Origin: CAYPAV01 sp964408805
Lineage (GTDB): Bacteria; Pseudomonadota; Alphaproteobacteria; UBA8366
Assembly: GCA_964408805.1 (NCBI GenBank)
Contig: CAYPAV010000018.1
Location: 40,409-104,408 of the forward strand
Direction: 5' to 3'
DNA length: 64,000 nt
Of the stretch, positions 16,305 through 24,615 are shown piece after piece. The position numbers and the translations under genes were made by a program. The notes beneath the pieces were generated by a model that saw only the letters and a program-made list of their open reading frames with translations, made no database searches and was not told where the DNA came from. The first letter of the stretch is position 1; the number at the start of each line of letters is the position of its first letter.

Positions 16305-18575
16305 CTACACCTCGTCCCCATCAATCAACGCCAACAGCTTCGGCGGCGACATCGGCAGCGATTGCGGGCGAATCCCGATTGCGTCGCCGACGGCGTTCGC
16401 GACGGCGGCCAGGGTCGGAACCACGGGCACCTCGCCGACGCCCCGGAGGCCGTACGGGTGGTTGGGATTCGACACCTCCACGATCACGGTCTCGATCATC
16501 GGCACATCCGAGGCGACGGGGATGCGGTAGTCGAGGAAGCTTGGGTTTTCCATGCACCCGTCCTCGCCATAGATGTACTCCTCGTTCAGCGCCCAGCCGA
16601 CGCCCTGGACCGCGCCGCCCTGATACTGCCCTTCGACCTGGAGCGGATGGATCGCCTTACCGGCATCCTCGACGACCGTGTAGCGCTTGACGTCGGTTCG
16701 GCCGGTTTCCTTGTCGACCGCGACGTCGACGATGTGCAGACCGAAACCCGGCCCCTCGCCGGTGACCGCCATCTCCGAATGACCGGCGATGGCACCGTGG
16801 GAGACGCTCGTCTTGCTCGCGATGTCGGCGATCGAGAGTGGTTCGAATTCGCCGACGTTGGAGCTCGAGGGTCGGCAATGCCCGTCCTCGAAAACGACGC
16901 CGTCCTCGGGCACGTCCCAGATTTCGGCCGCCCGGCGGATCATTTCGGTAATCGCTTGGCGCGCCGAATCGATGACCACCATGCCGACGGAGAAGGTCGT
17001 GCGGCTGCCCGCGGTGACCCGGTTGTTGCCGGTCGTGCTGCTATCACCGAGAACCGCCCGCACCTTGTCGAGAGGCAAGCCCAGCTCCTCCGCCGCCATC
17101 ATGCAGATCGAAAGGCGCGAGCCGGCGACATCGGAGGTCCCGAGCAGGATCGTCACCGAGCCCCCCGGCGTGATGGTCAAGGTGCCGGTGGTGTCGCCGC
17201 CCCGATTGAACCAGAACCCGGCCGAGACCCCCCGCCCCTGCCCTTCCGGCAAGGGTGCTGTGTAGTGGTCCGATTTCTTGGCCGCCTCCAGCGTCTCGAC
17301 GAAGCCGATGCGCTGGAAGGTGACGCCGTAGAGCGTCTTGTAACCCTCGGTCGCGGCGTTCTTGAGCCGGAAATCAATCGGGTCCATGCCAAGCTCGGCT
17401 GCCAGTTCGCTGACGATGCCCTCGACCCCGAAGACGACCTGCGGCACGCAGGGCGCACGGAAGGCATTCACCTTGGGCCGGTTCGACAATACCTCCTGGG
17501 AGACCGTCTTGACGTTCTCGAGCGCGTAGCGGGTGAACATGGCGGTGGCGCCGTTCACCATCGAGGAGCCGATGAAACATCCGGTCTGGAAGGCGAGATC
17601 GGCTTCGGCCGCCGTGATCTTGCCGTCCTTGGTCGCGCCCATCTTGATCCGCGAGCGCGTTCCCGAGACTGGACCCGTGGCCCGGAACACCTCGTTTCGC
17701 GTGAGGACGATCCGGACCGGGCGGCGCGCCTTCTTGGAGAGCATGATCGCCACCGGCTCTGGATAGAAGCTCGTCTTGCCACCGAATCCGCCGCCCATCT
17801 CGGACTGGGAGACCCGAATCTTGGAGGATTCGACCTTAAGGATGGTCGCCAGCCGGTCCCGGAACACATGGGTCCCCTGGGTGCTGCACCACAGCTCGAT
17901 GGAGCCGTCCTCGCCCCAGCTCCCGACGCAGCCCTGAGGCTCGATATAGGATTGATGCATCGGCCGGGTATCGAACTCCCGCTCGATGATCACGTCGGCC
18001 TCGGCGAAGCCTTTCTCGACGTCACCCATCGAAAGCTCAAGGCGTTCGGATATGTTGGTCGACTTGTCTTCCGCGCCCTCAACGCCCTTGGTGCGGACAT
18101 GGTCGTGCAGAATAGGCGCGTCCGGCTTCATCGCGTCATCGAGCTCGATGACGTGCGGTAAAATTTCGTAGTCGACCTCGATCAGCTTGAGCGCGCGCTT
18201 GGCGATGGCCTCGCTGGTCGCCGCCACGGCGGCCACCGGATGGCCGTCGTGCAGCGCCTTTTCGCGCGCCATGCTGATTCGTGTCATCTCTCCGGCGGGA
18301 GATTCCACCGGAATGAACGGGAAGTCCTCGCCGGTAACGACGGATTTGATGCCCGGCAGCGCCTCCGCCTTCGAGGTATCGATCGACTTGATGATCGCGT
18401 GCGGGTGCGGACTTCGCAAAATCTTGCCGTACAGCATGCCCGGCACGAAATAGTCGGCGCTGAACTTGGCTCGTCCCATGACCTTGTCGGGTCCGTCATG
18501 CTTGACCGGGTTGGTGCCGACGATCTTCAGGTCCTTGTCGGGATTGTAGCCGCTTTCTTCCAGTATCGACGCCAT
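16305..18575 (-). CDS. molybdenum hydroxylase large subunit (xanthine dehydrogenase / CoxL family)
   Basis: 756 residues binding molybdopterin cytosine dinucleotide. Family blocks: NPVKHDGPDKVMGRAKFSAD at the N-terminus, GGGFGGKTSFYPEP (molybdopterin contact), NAFRAPCVPQ in the active-site loop and GVGEVPVVPTLAAVANA near the C-terminus carrying the catalytic Glu. The active-site loop is neither the AYxCSFR of form I CO dehydrogenase nor the AYRGAGR of form II, so CO oxidation is not expected; hydroxylation of an N-heterocycle or aldehyde is. It follows the Fe-S subunit by one base and is last in the operon. Confidence 0.92.
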   Translation of the reverse strand: MASILEESGYNPDKDLKIVGTNPVKHDGPDKVMGRAKFSADYFVPGMLYGKILRSPHPHAIIKSIDTSKAEALPGIKSVVTGEDFPFIPVESPAGEMTRISMAREKALHDGHPVAAVAATSEAIAKRALKLIEVDYEILPHVIELDDAMKPDAPILHDHVRTKGVEGAEDKSTNISERLELSMGDVEKGFAEADVIIEREFDTRPMHQSYIEPQGCVGSWGEDGSIELWCSTQGTHVFRDRLATILKVESSKIRVSQSEMGGGFGGKTSFYPEPVAIMLSKKARRPVRIVLTRNEVFRATGPVSGTRSRIKMGATKDGKITAAEADLAFQTGCFIGSSMVNGATAMFTRYALENVKTVSQEVLSNRPKVNAFRAPCVPQVVFGVEGIVSELAAELGMDPIDFRLKNAATEGYKTLYGVTFQRIGFVETLEAAKKSDHYTAPLPEGQGRGVSAGFWFNRGGDTTGTLTITPGGSVTILLGTSDVAGSRLSICMMAAEELGLPLDKVRAVLGDSSTTGNNRVTAGSRTTFSVGMVVIDSARQAITEMIRRAAEIWDVPEDGVVFEDGHCRPSSSNVGEFEPLSIADIASKTSVSHGAIAGHSEMAVTGEGPGFGLHIVDVAVDKETGRTDVKRYTVVEDAGKAIHPLQVEGQYQGGAVQGVGWALNEEYIYGEDGCMENPSFLDYRIPVASDVPMIETVIVEVSNPNHPYGLRGVGEVPVVPTLAAVANAVGDAIGIRPQSLPMSPPKLLALIDGDEV

Positions 18576-18576
18576 G

Positions 18577-19056
18577 TCAGCTCTCCCTCATCTCTTCGGC
18601 CGCCGCAAGGACGGAGCGGATGATCTTATCGTAGCCGGTGCATCGGCAGAGATTACCGGCGAGCCAGAAGCGGACCTCGGTCTCCGTCGGATCGGGGTTC
18701 CGTTCCAGCAGAGCCTTCGCCGCGACCAGGATGCCCGGCGTGCAAATGCCGCATTGCGATCCGTTGAGCTCGAGAATCTGGCGCTGCAGCGGATGCAGCG
18801 CCTCGCCGTCGGCCATGTTTTCGATGGTCTCGATCGACTTGCCCTCGGCCTCGATCGCCAGCACCAGGCAGGAACACACCAGCTTGCCGTCGAACATGAT
18901 GCTGCAGGCACCGCAATCGCCTGTCGAACAGCCTTCCTTGGTCCCGGTGAACTGCAACTCGGTGCGCAAGACATCGACCAACGAACGGGTCGGCTCGGTG
19001 AGGAAGTCGTACTCATCCCCATTTACGGTGGTCGTTACGTGAACTTTTTTCGCCAT
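18577..19056 (-). CDS. molybdenum hydroxylase small [2Fe-2S] subunit
   Basis: 159 residues with both iron-sulfur clusters: the plant-ferredoxin type in GCSTGDCGACSIMFDGKLV with its fourth Cys in SCLVLA, and the helical type in QCGICTPGILVAA and AGNLCRCTGYDKI. It passes electrons from the molybdenum centre to the FAD subunit. The start overlaps the FAD subunit stop (TGATG), and it ends one base before the large subunit. Confidence 0.95.
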   Translation of the reverse strand: MAKKVHVTTTVNGDEYDFLTEPTRSLVDVLRTELQFTGTKEGCSTGDCGACSIMFDGKLVCSCLVLAIEAEGKSIETIENMADGEALHPLQRQILELNGSQCGICTPGILVAAKALLERNPDPTETEVRFWLAGNLCRCTGYDKIIRSVLAAAEEMRES

Positions 19057-19925
19057 CAGTTTGCCCTCGCCCTCTCCAGCGCTTTTTCGGCCGCGCGCCG
19101 TGCAATGACGGCGGCGGTTTTGATCCGGTAGTTCTTGGTGCCCCGCTTGTCATTGATCGGATTGCAGGCGGCACTTGCGGCCGCGGCCAATGCGGCCAGG
19201 TCCGCTTCGCCGCATTCGGTGCCGACAATGGCCGCGGCGGCGCCGGGAACCAAAAGCGGCGTTGGCGCAACCGCGCCAAGGGCGACGCGCGCCGCAAGGC
19301 AGATGCCGCTATCGTCCAGCGTCAGGTTGACGCCGGCGCCGACGATCGCAATGTCCATTTCGGTTCGCGGCGTCAGGCGGAGATAGCAATCACCCGAATG
19401 GGAGGCACGCGCCGGAAACAGGAAGGAAACGACGAATTCGCCCGGCGCCAGCGAGGTTTCGCCGGGACCGGTAATGATCTCCTCGACCGGCACCTCGCGC
19501 GTGCCGCTCGGCCCGGCGACGTTCGCCACCGCACCGGCCGCGATCAGAGCCGGCACGCTGTCAGCGGCCGGAGAGGCATTACAGAGGTTGCCGCCGATGC
19601 TGGCGCGGCCCTTCACCTGGATGGAGCCGATCAACGAGACGCCCTCGACCACGCCCGGCCAAGCGGCGCAAAAGCCCGCATGGTCCATGATCTCCATACT
19701 CGGCACCGCGGCGCCGACGTGAAAGCGGCCCGCTTCTTCCGAGATAGCGCACACGTCGGGAATATTCTTGATATCGACGATGACGCCCGGCTCGATCAGG
19801 TCCGCATGAAGCTGCACCATAATATCGGTGCCCCCCGCCATCACCCTTGCGTCACCTCCGCCCTCGACGAGCAGCGAGACCGCCGCATCGACGCTATCTG
19901 GCGCCACATAGCCTGCCTCGGCCAT
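19056..19925 (-). CDS. molybdenum hydroxylase FAD-binding medium subunit
   Basis: 289 residues of the CoxM/XDH FAD-binding type. The FAD pyrophosphate motifs are visible as VMAGGTDIMVQLHADL (AGGTDL-like) and ASIGGNLCNASPAADS (TIGGNxxxxxPxxD-like), and the C-terminal domain follows. Electron acceptor module of the three-subunit enzyme. It is the first of the three subunit genes, about 90 bp downstream of the PuuE-like gene ending at 20018, all on the minus strand. Confidence 0.94.
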   Translation of the reverse strand: MAEAGYVAPDSVDAAVSLLVEGGGDARVMAGGTDIMVQLHADLIEPGVIVDIKNIPDVCAISEEAGRFHVGAAVPSMEIMDHAGFCAAWPGVVEGVSLIGSIQVKGRASIGGNLCNASPAADSVPALIAAGAVANVAGPSGTREVPVEEIITGPGETSLAPGEFVVSFLFPARASHSGDCYLRLTPRTEMDIAIVGAGVNLTLDDSGICLAARVALGAVAPTPLLVPGAAAAIVGTECGEADLAALAAAASAACNPINDKRGTKNYRIKTAAVIARRAAEKALERARAN

Positions 19926-20017
19926 TTTCCACCTCCCTGAAATTTATCGGTCGTAAAATCGCGCGGGCGATAATGACCAAAGAGAAAGACAAAATCGAGA
20001 CCTAAAACGCGTCCCAA

Positions 20018-20956
20018 TCAGCTCAAACTACCCGGATAATCCCGCCAGATACTGGGCTCCAGCCGGAGATGCGTGCTCGCGGGGTATGTTTCCGTCCAAT
20101 AAGTCGAGATCTCAGCGCCGGTCGGCGTCCAGACCCCGGGAAATTCGCGAAGACGCTTTAGGAAATCCGACAACAAGGCCATCCGGTTGCACCAGCCAAT
20201 GGCATGGGGATGGAGCGTCATGTTGAAGTAGCGGCCACGCGCGTATTGAGCGTCGAATTCCGCCACCCAGTTGGCGAAAAGACTATCCGCGTGTTCGAGA
20301 CCGGTCCCCTTGCCCGGAAACATGAGGAAGAACTGGTCGTCGAAATGATAGTAGTAAGGCAGCGTCAGGAGGGCCCGTTCCTGCGCGAAATCGGTCACCC
20401 AGTAATGCGGAATGTCGTCCGACAACCCGTTGCCCATATAACGATACCCGGCATCGATCAGCAGGCCCATGGTCGAGGCGCTGATGGTGCCGCCGGCGAA
20501 GGGATCGTCCCGCCGCGGCAACGAGAACCAGCCCTCGGGCCGCCGGCCGATTACGTCGCCCAAGATTTCGGTCGTGAGATCGAGACGTTCCTTTTCTTCC
20601 GCGGGGTCGAGCTCGCTGACATCCTCGTGGCGAAGACCGTGGGCGGCGATTTCATGGCCGTCCGCCGCCAGCGCCTCGATCGTTCCCGACAACAGCCGCG
20701 CCATCGTCGCGGGGACCGCAACGGTCGCCTTGATGCCGTATTCGCCGAGAATGTCGCGAAGTTCCGCCACCCCCTCGTTCAGGCCGAAGACCGCGCTTGA
20801 ATTCTCGATATCCTTGACACCGACGCCATCTCCGTCACGCGCGAGGCTGAGGTCAACGACCACGCTGACGCAGAGCTTGTTGTCGTCCGGCCAGCGCACC
20901 TCGGCGTCGTCGAGGCTGCGTTCGTCGGAAACCGTGTATCTTTCCTTCCAGGGCAT
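20018..20956 (-). CDS. polysaccharide deacetylase-fold hydrolase, PuuE-like (second of two)
   Basis: About 312 residues of the NodB-homology/CE4 TIM-barrel type. The region HEIAAHGLRHED is the PuuE-type metal motif rather than the HSxxH of classical chitin deacetylases; VVVDLSLARD carries the candidate N-terminal Asp, and LHPHAIGW lies near the C-terminus. PuuE members hydrolyse cyclic amides (allantoin). The start at MPWKERYTV (20956) is chosen because the longer frame to 21307 simply overlaps the upstream gene. Twenty bp after its paralogue and upstream of the molybdenum hydroxylase genes, so it may open an oxidised ring. Confidence 0.85.
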   Translation of the reverse strand: MPWKERYTVSDERSLDDAEVRWPDDNKLCVSVVVDLSLARDGDGVGVKDIENSSAVFGLNEGVAELRDILGEYGIKATVAVPATMARLLSGTIEALAADGHEIAAHGLRHEDVSELDPAEEKERLDLTTEILGDVIGRRPEGWFSLPRRDDPFAGGTISASTMGLLIDAGYRYMGNGLSDDIPHYWVTDFAQERALLTLPYYYHFDDQFFLMFPGKGTGLEHADSLFANWVAEFDAQYARGRYFNMTLHPHAIGWCNRMALLSDFLKRLREFPGVWTPTGAEISTYWTETYPASTHLRLEPSIWRDYPGSLS

Positions 20957-20976
20957 GGCCGTTTCCTCCCGGGTTC

Positions 20977-21870
20977 CTAGCTTCCGCCGTCTTTCGCGGG
21001 GAACGTCTCGAGGCAATAGCGCGCCAATTCCTCGCAGCTCGGAAACCAGACGCCGGGCAATTTCTTCATCCGCCCGATCAATTCCTCGAGCATCTTGATT
21101 CTGAGCGCCCGCCCGGAGACGAAGGGATGCAGGCAGATATTGAGATAGCCGCCTCGCTCGTACTGGTGCTGAAACGCGGTCCACCAGAGCTCCAACACCC
21201 GCGCCGGATCGGTGATTCGCTGAGCCGAATTCTCGCTCCCCAGCCAGGCAAAGCTGTAGAACATGGCATCGTCGATCGCATAATGGAACGGCAGGTTGAG
21301 CAGGCAATTTTCGCCATTGGCGTCGCGGACATAGTGCGGCAGATGGGCCGCCGACCCGTGTGAATTATAAATAAAGCCTTCTTGTTTCAGAAGCGCGTGA
21401 CTGTGCCAACTACGGGTGCCGACGGGCCGTTTCCCGACCGTCTCTTCCAGTGCCAACGTCGATTTCTTGAGGTGGTCGTGTTCGAGCTCGCGGTCCTTCG
21501 GGACCTGGTGTTCCCACATATGGTCGGCAATCTCGTGCCCGGCCGCCGCGGCCGCGACGAGGGATTTCGGATAGAGCTCGCAGATCCGGCCCGGGGTGAA
21601 GATCGTCGCCTTGATGTCGTGGGACTGGAACAATTCGATCAGGCGCCAGATCCCGACCCGGCCGCCGAACTCGCCCTTGGAGAGCTGCATCGGCGGCTCA
21701 TTCATCAAACGGCGCAACAGCATCGCGTCGAAATCGCAGGTGAAGTTGACCGCCATGCGGATGCCGTCCGGATAGGCGAAGCCCTCGATGAACTCGTGCC
21801 GCCCGCCATAGGATTTGGCGGCGGCATCGAGTGCCTCGATCTCCTGCAAGATTTGGCCGCGATCGGACAT
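20977..21870 (-). CDS. polysaccharide deacetylase-fold hydrolase, PuuE-like (first of two)
   Basis: 297 residues. N-terminal metal region NFTCDFDAM, motif HEIADHMWEHQ and C-terminal LNICLHPFVSG identify the same deacetylase superfamily as the following gene, from which it has clearly diverged. The ATG at 21870 is preferred over a GTG at 21876 because GGAGG lies eight bases upstream. Predicted cytoplasmic (no signal peptide), which argues against cell-wall deacetylation and for a small-molecule amide substrate. Confidence 0.86.
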   Translation of the reverse strand: MSDRGQILQEIEALDAAAKSYGGRHEFIEGFAYPDGIRMAVNFTCDFDAMLLRRLMNEPPMQLSKGEFGGRVGIWRLIELFQSHDIKATIFTPGRICELYPKSLVAAAAAGHEIADHMWEHQVPKDRELEHDHLKKSTLALEETVGKRPVGTRSWHSHALLKQEGFIYNSHGSAAHLPHYVRDANGENCLLNLPFHYAIDDAMFYSFAWLGSENSAQRITDPARVLELWWTAFQHQYERGGYLNICLHPFVSGRALRIKMLEELIGRMKKLPGVWFPSCEELARYCLETFPAKDGGS

Positions 21871-22032
21871 GGTCACCCTCCTCGAAGATAAACCAGACCA
21901 GAAAGGATATAGGGCGGTTTATGTCAGACGGGGAATGGGATGTGGGATCGGGGGACGGCCCAAAGCACGATAACAGATACGGGCGCCATCCTCGCTGGGC
22001 GAGGCGAACAGACAGCCAAAGACTTCCCGCCC

Positions 22033-22782
22033 TTAGTGCGCGGCGCCGTGCATCTGGATGAACCTCCGCACACGGTCGATCGTGCGTTCCTTTAGATCGG
22101 ACGGAGACGTCCATGGGAAGACCGTGATCTCGGCGTTCGGCGCCAGCGAGGCAACGTCGACCGATGTCTGGTGCGGGTGTGAAGGAATGTCGTCCGGCAG
22201 CACGAGAATCGGCGTCCGGCAGTCGCGAATTGCGTCGCGCGACACGCTGTAGAGAAAGTCGGGGTTCGTCCGGTACAGGTTGTGCAGGTACTTCTCGATC
22301 GCGTCTTGGTTCAGGTCGGGCCGCCCGGCGAGCAATTCGGGCGCCCACACATCCCGGCCGGACCGATACATGACATCGGGATCTTCCGGCCTGTGCCCCA
22401 CGGTCTGGCAGAATACCGCGGTGACGACACGTTCGGGGGCTCGTTCAAGAAGCGTTCCGGCGAAGCAGCCGCCGATACAGTAACCCATGTAGGCGAATTC
22501 GCGGATGCCCAGGTGATCCATCAGCCCGAGCTGGTCGTCGGCGAAGCCGCCCCACGGATCTTCGACGGCTATCGGCCCCGTACTCTCGCCGCCATTGGCG
22601 TTGCGCTGATCCATCGTGATACAGCGGAAGTCGTCTTTGAAGACGTCCATCGCGTTGAAGACCGCAGTCGGCCAATTGTCAAAGCGAGAGTTGAGGCCAC
22701 CGCCCGGGGTGACCAGCAGCGGGAAGCCACGACCGACCTCCTCGTAACGGATGCGAACGTCGCCCTTCTCGTAGAACGGCAT
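22033..22782 (-). CDS. alpha/beta hydrolase with a cysteine nucleophile elbow
   Basis: 249 residues of alpha/beta-hydrolase fold. The nucleophile elbow reads GYCIGG, so the usual Ser is replaced by Cys as in dienelactone hydrolase; the preceding strand is FAYM and the oxyanion region GGGLN lies near residue 30. The acid is probably in LVLPDD. The usual C-terminal catalytic His is not obvious apart from FIQMHGAAH at the very end. Upstream of the PuuE pair on the same strand (162-bp gap), so possibly the first gene of the operon. Good ribosome site (GGGAGGAG) before the ATG. Confidence 0.85.
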   Translation of the reverse strand: MPFYEKGDVRIRYEEVGRGFPLLVTPGGGLNSRFDNWPTAVFNAMDVFKDDFRCITMDQRNANGGESTGPIAVEDPWGGFADDQLGLMDHLGIREFAYMGYCIGGCFAGTLLERAPERVVTAVFCQTVGHRPEDPDVMYRSGRDVWAPELLAGRPDLNQDAIEKYLHNLYRTNPDFLYSVSRDAIRDCRTPILVLPDDIPSHPHQTSVDVASLAPNAEITVFPWTSPSDLKERTIDRVRRFIQMHGAAH

Positions 22783-23149
22783 GGTTGTCTCCTCCCTTGC
22801 ATAGCTGGTGGTACGCGGACACGGTTCGGATGCGTCCCGCTTCGGGAGCTCTGTTTGATTCTACGGTCCGTTCACCCCTCAAAGGTCGATACACTCGGCC
22901 CATGAAGTGATGGCGACAGACTGAATACTCTCGTTCAAAAACGCAAGGATGTGCGGAAACCTAGGCTGTGGATATTCAAGCCGACTTTCGCCTGTGGCTA
23001 GGTTCAGACGAAAAGCGGATCGCCGAAATTCTCCCGCTTCCGGACGATGACCAGGGTTTCCGACCGTTTGGGTCTGCTGTTGAACTTGAAGCAGAAGAGT
23101 ATTCGGATCGTCTTCGGCGAAGTTTCGGGACCCGCTTGCCGACGGCGGC
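22783..23149. other. intergenic region, no convincing gene
   Basis: The 367 bp between cysS and the alpha/beta hydrolase contain only short frames (a 61-codon one at 22968-23153 plus and a 92-codon one at 22879-23157 minus) with no recognisable domain and no good ribosome site. No tRNA-like T-loop or terminator stem was seen. It presumably contains the hydrolase promoter. Confidence 0.5.
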
Positions 23150-24601
23150 CTAGCCACGTCGCCAGATCGTCCCCTCGGGCTTGTCTTCCAAAAGCACGCC
23201 CTTCACCGCGAGGTCGTCGCGGATTCGGTCGGCTTCGGCAAAATCTTTTGCCTCTCGCGCCGTCTTCCGGGCCTCTATCATCGCCTCGATGTCGGCCTCG
23301 TCGAGGGTGTCGCCGGCGGCCGGGCGCCATTTGAACCAGTCTTCCGGATCCTGACCCAGAAGCCCCAGCAATTGGCCATAGGCGAGGATATCGGTCCGCA
23401 CCGCCGCGAGCTCTTCCGCTCGTCCCGGCCCCTCGCCCGACCGTGACAATATCGTGTTCATAATATGAACGCGATTGGTCAATTCGTGAAACGCTAGCGG
23501 TGTGTTGAGATCGTCGGCCAGGGCGAGGATCAGGGGATCGTCATCCGGCAATTGCCCCGTGTCGGGGCCCGCCGGCTCTCCGGCGTTCATGCTCCGCGGT
23601 TCGCCGGCCGGTGCCGCCGCCGCGCCCGCATTCCGGAGCGCGCCGTAGAAGCGGTCGAGGTCGCGCTTCGCCTCTTCCAGGCCGGATCTGGTGAAGTCGA
23701 GCGGCTGGCGGTAATGGGTCTTCAGGAGCAGAAGCCGAATCGCTTCGCCCGGGAATTCCGACAGCAATTCATTGACCGTGTAAAAGTTGCCGAGGGACTT
23801 CGACATCTTCTCGCCTTCGGCCTGGAGATAGCCGTTGTGCATCCAGTACTTGGCGAAGCCGGCCTCGGGATGGGCGCAGAGGCTTTGGGCAATTTCGTTT
23901 TCGTGGTGCGGGAAAATCAGATCCTGGCCGCCGCCATGGATATCGAAGTCGAGCCCGAGATACTTGCTGCTCATGGCCGAGCATTCGATGTGCCAGCCGG
24001 GCCGACCCCGCCCCCAGGGGCTTTCCCAGCCCGGCAAGTCCGCATCGGACGGCTTCCAGAGCACGAAATCCGCCGGGTCCCGCTTATAGGGCGCTACCTC
24101 GACCCGGGCCCCGGCGACCAGTTCGTCGCGGCTGTGGCGCGACAGCCGGCCATAGGTCTCCATCGACGGGACGTTGAAGAGCACGTGGCCCTCGGCTTCG
24201 TAGGCATGGTCCTTGGCGACCAGGTCCTCGATCATCTCGACCATCAGCCCGACATGTTCGGTGGCACGGGGCTCCTCGTCGGGCTCCAACGCGCCGAGCG
24301 CGGCCATGTCGGCATGGAACTGTTCGGCCGTTCGCCGGGTAATTTCGCCGATCGGCTCGCCGGTCTCGGCGGCGCGCGCATTGATCTTGTCGTCGATGTC
24401 GGTGATGTTGCGGACATAGGTCACCTTCGAATAGAGCCGCCGCAGCAGGCGGTAGAGCACGTCGAAGACGACGACCGGCCTCGCATTGCCGATATGGGCG
24501 TAGTCGTAGACCGTGGGACCACAGACGTAGAACCGCACATGGGTCTCGTCATGCGGCTCGAACGGCACTTTCTTCCGCTGATAGGTATCGTGGATCCGCA
24601 T
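23150..24601 (-). CDS. cysS: cysteinyl-tRNA synthetase
   Basis: 483-residue class I aminoacyl-tRNA synthetase. The HIGH-type motif reads [10 protein letters not shown] after the zinc ligand in [10 protein letters not shown]; the other zinc ligands fall in [13 protein letters not shown] and the HHENE motif; KMSKSLGN is the second ATP signature. The C-terminal helical DALR domain follows. Charges tRNA-Cys. It begins 14 bp after the nadE stop, probably one transcript. Confidence 0.97.
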   Translation of the reverse strand: MRIHDTYQRKKVPFEPHDETHVRFYVCGPTVYDYAHIGNARPVVVFDVLYRLLRRLYSKVTYVRNITDIDDKINARAAETGEPIGEITRRTAEQFHADMAALGALEPDEEPRATEHVGLMVEMIEDLVAKDHAYEAEGHVLFNVPSMETYGRLSRHSRDELVAGARVEVAPYKRDPADFVLWKPSDADLPGWESPWGRGRPGWHIECSAMSSKYLGLDFDIHGGGQDLIFPHHENEIAQSLCAHPEAGFAKYWMHNGYLQAEGEKMSKSLGNFYTVNELLSEFPGEAIRLLLLKTHYRQPLDFTRSGLEEAKRDLDRFYGALRNAGAAAAPAGEPRSMNAGEPAGPDTGQLPDDDPLILALADDLNTPLAFHELTNRVHIMNTILSRSGEGPGRAEELAAVRTDILAYGQLLGLLGQDPEDWFKWRPAAGDTLDEADIEAMIEARKTAREAKDFAEADRIRDDLAVKGVLLEDKPEGTIWRRG

Positions 24602-24615
24602 CGCGCACCCGCCCC

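Noticed and set aside
16362..18161. 599-codon open frame on the plus strand
   Set aside because: Antisense to the Mo-hydroxylase large subunit; no recognisable motif.
16305..19925. aerobic CO dehydrogenase (coxMSL)
   Set aside because: Gene order fits, but the large-subunit loop NAFRAPCVPQ is neither form I nor form II, so CO oxidation is not supported.
22879..23157. short frames on both strands between cysS and the hydrolase
   Set aside because: No ribosome site, no domain, and overlapping each other; kept as intergenic.
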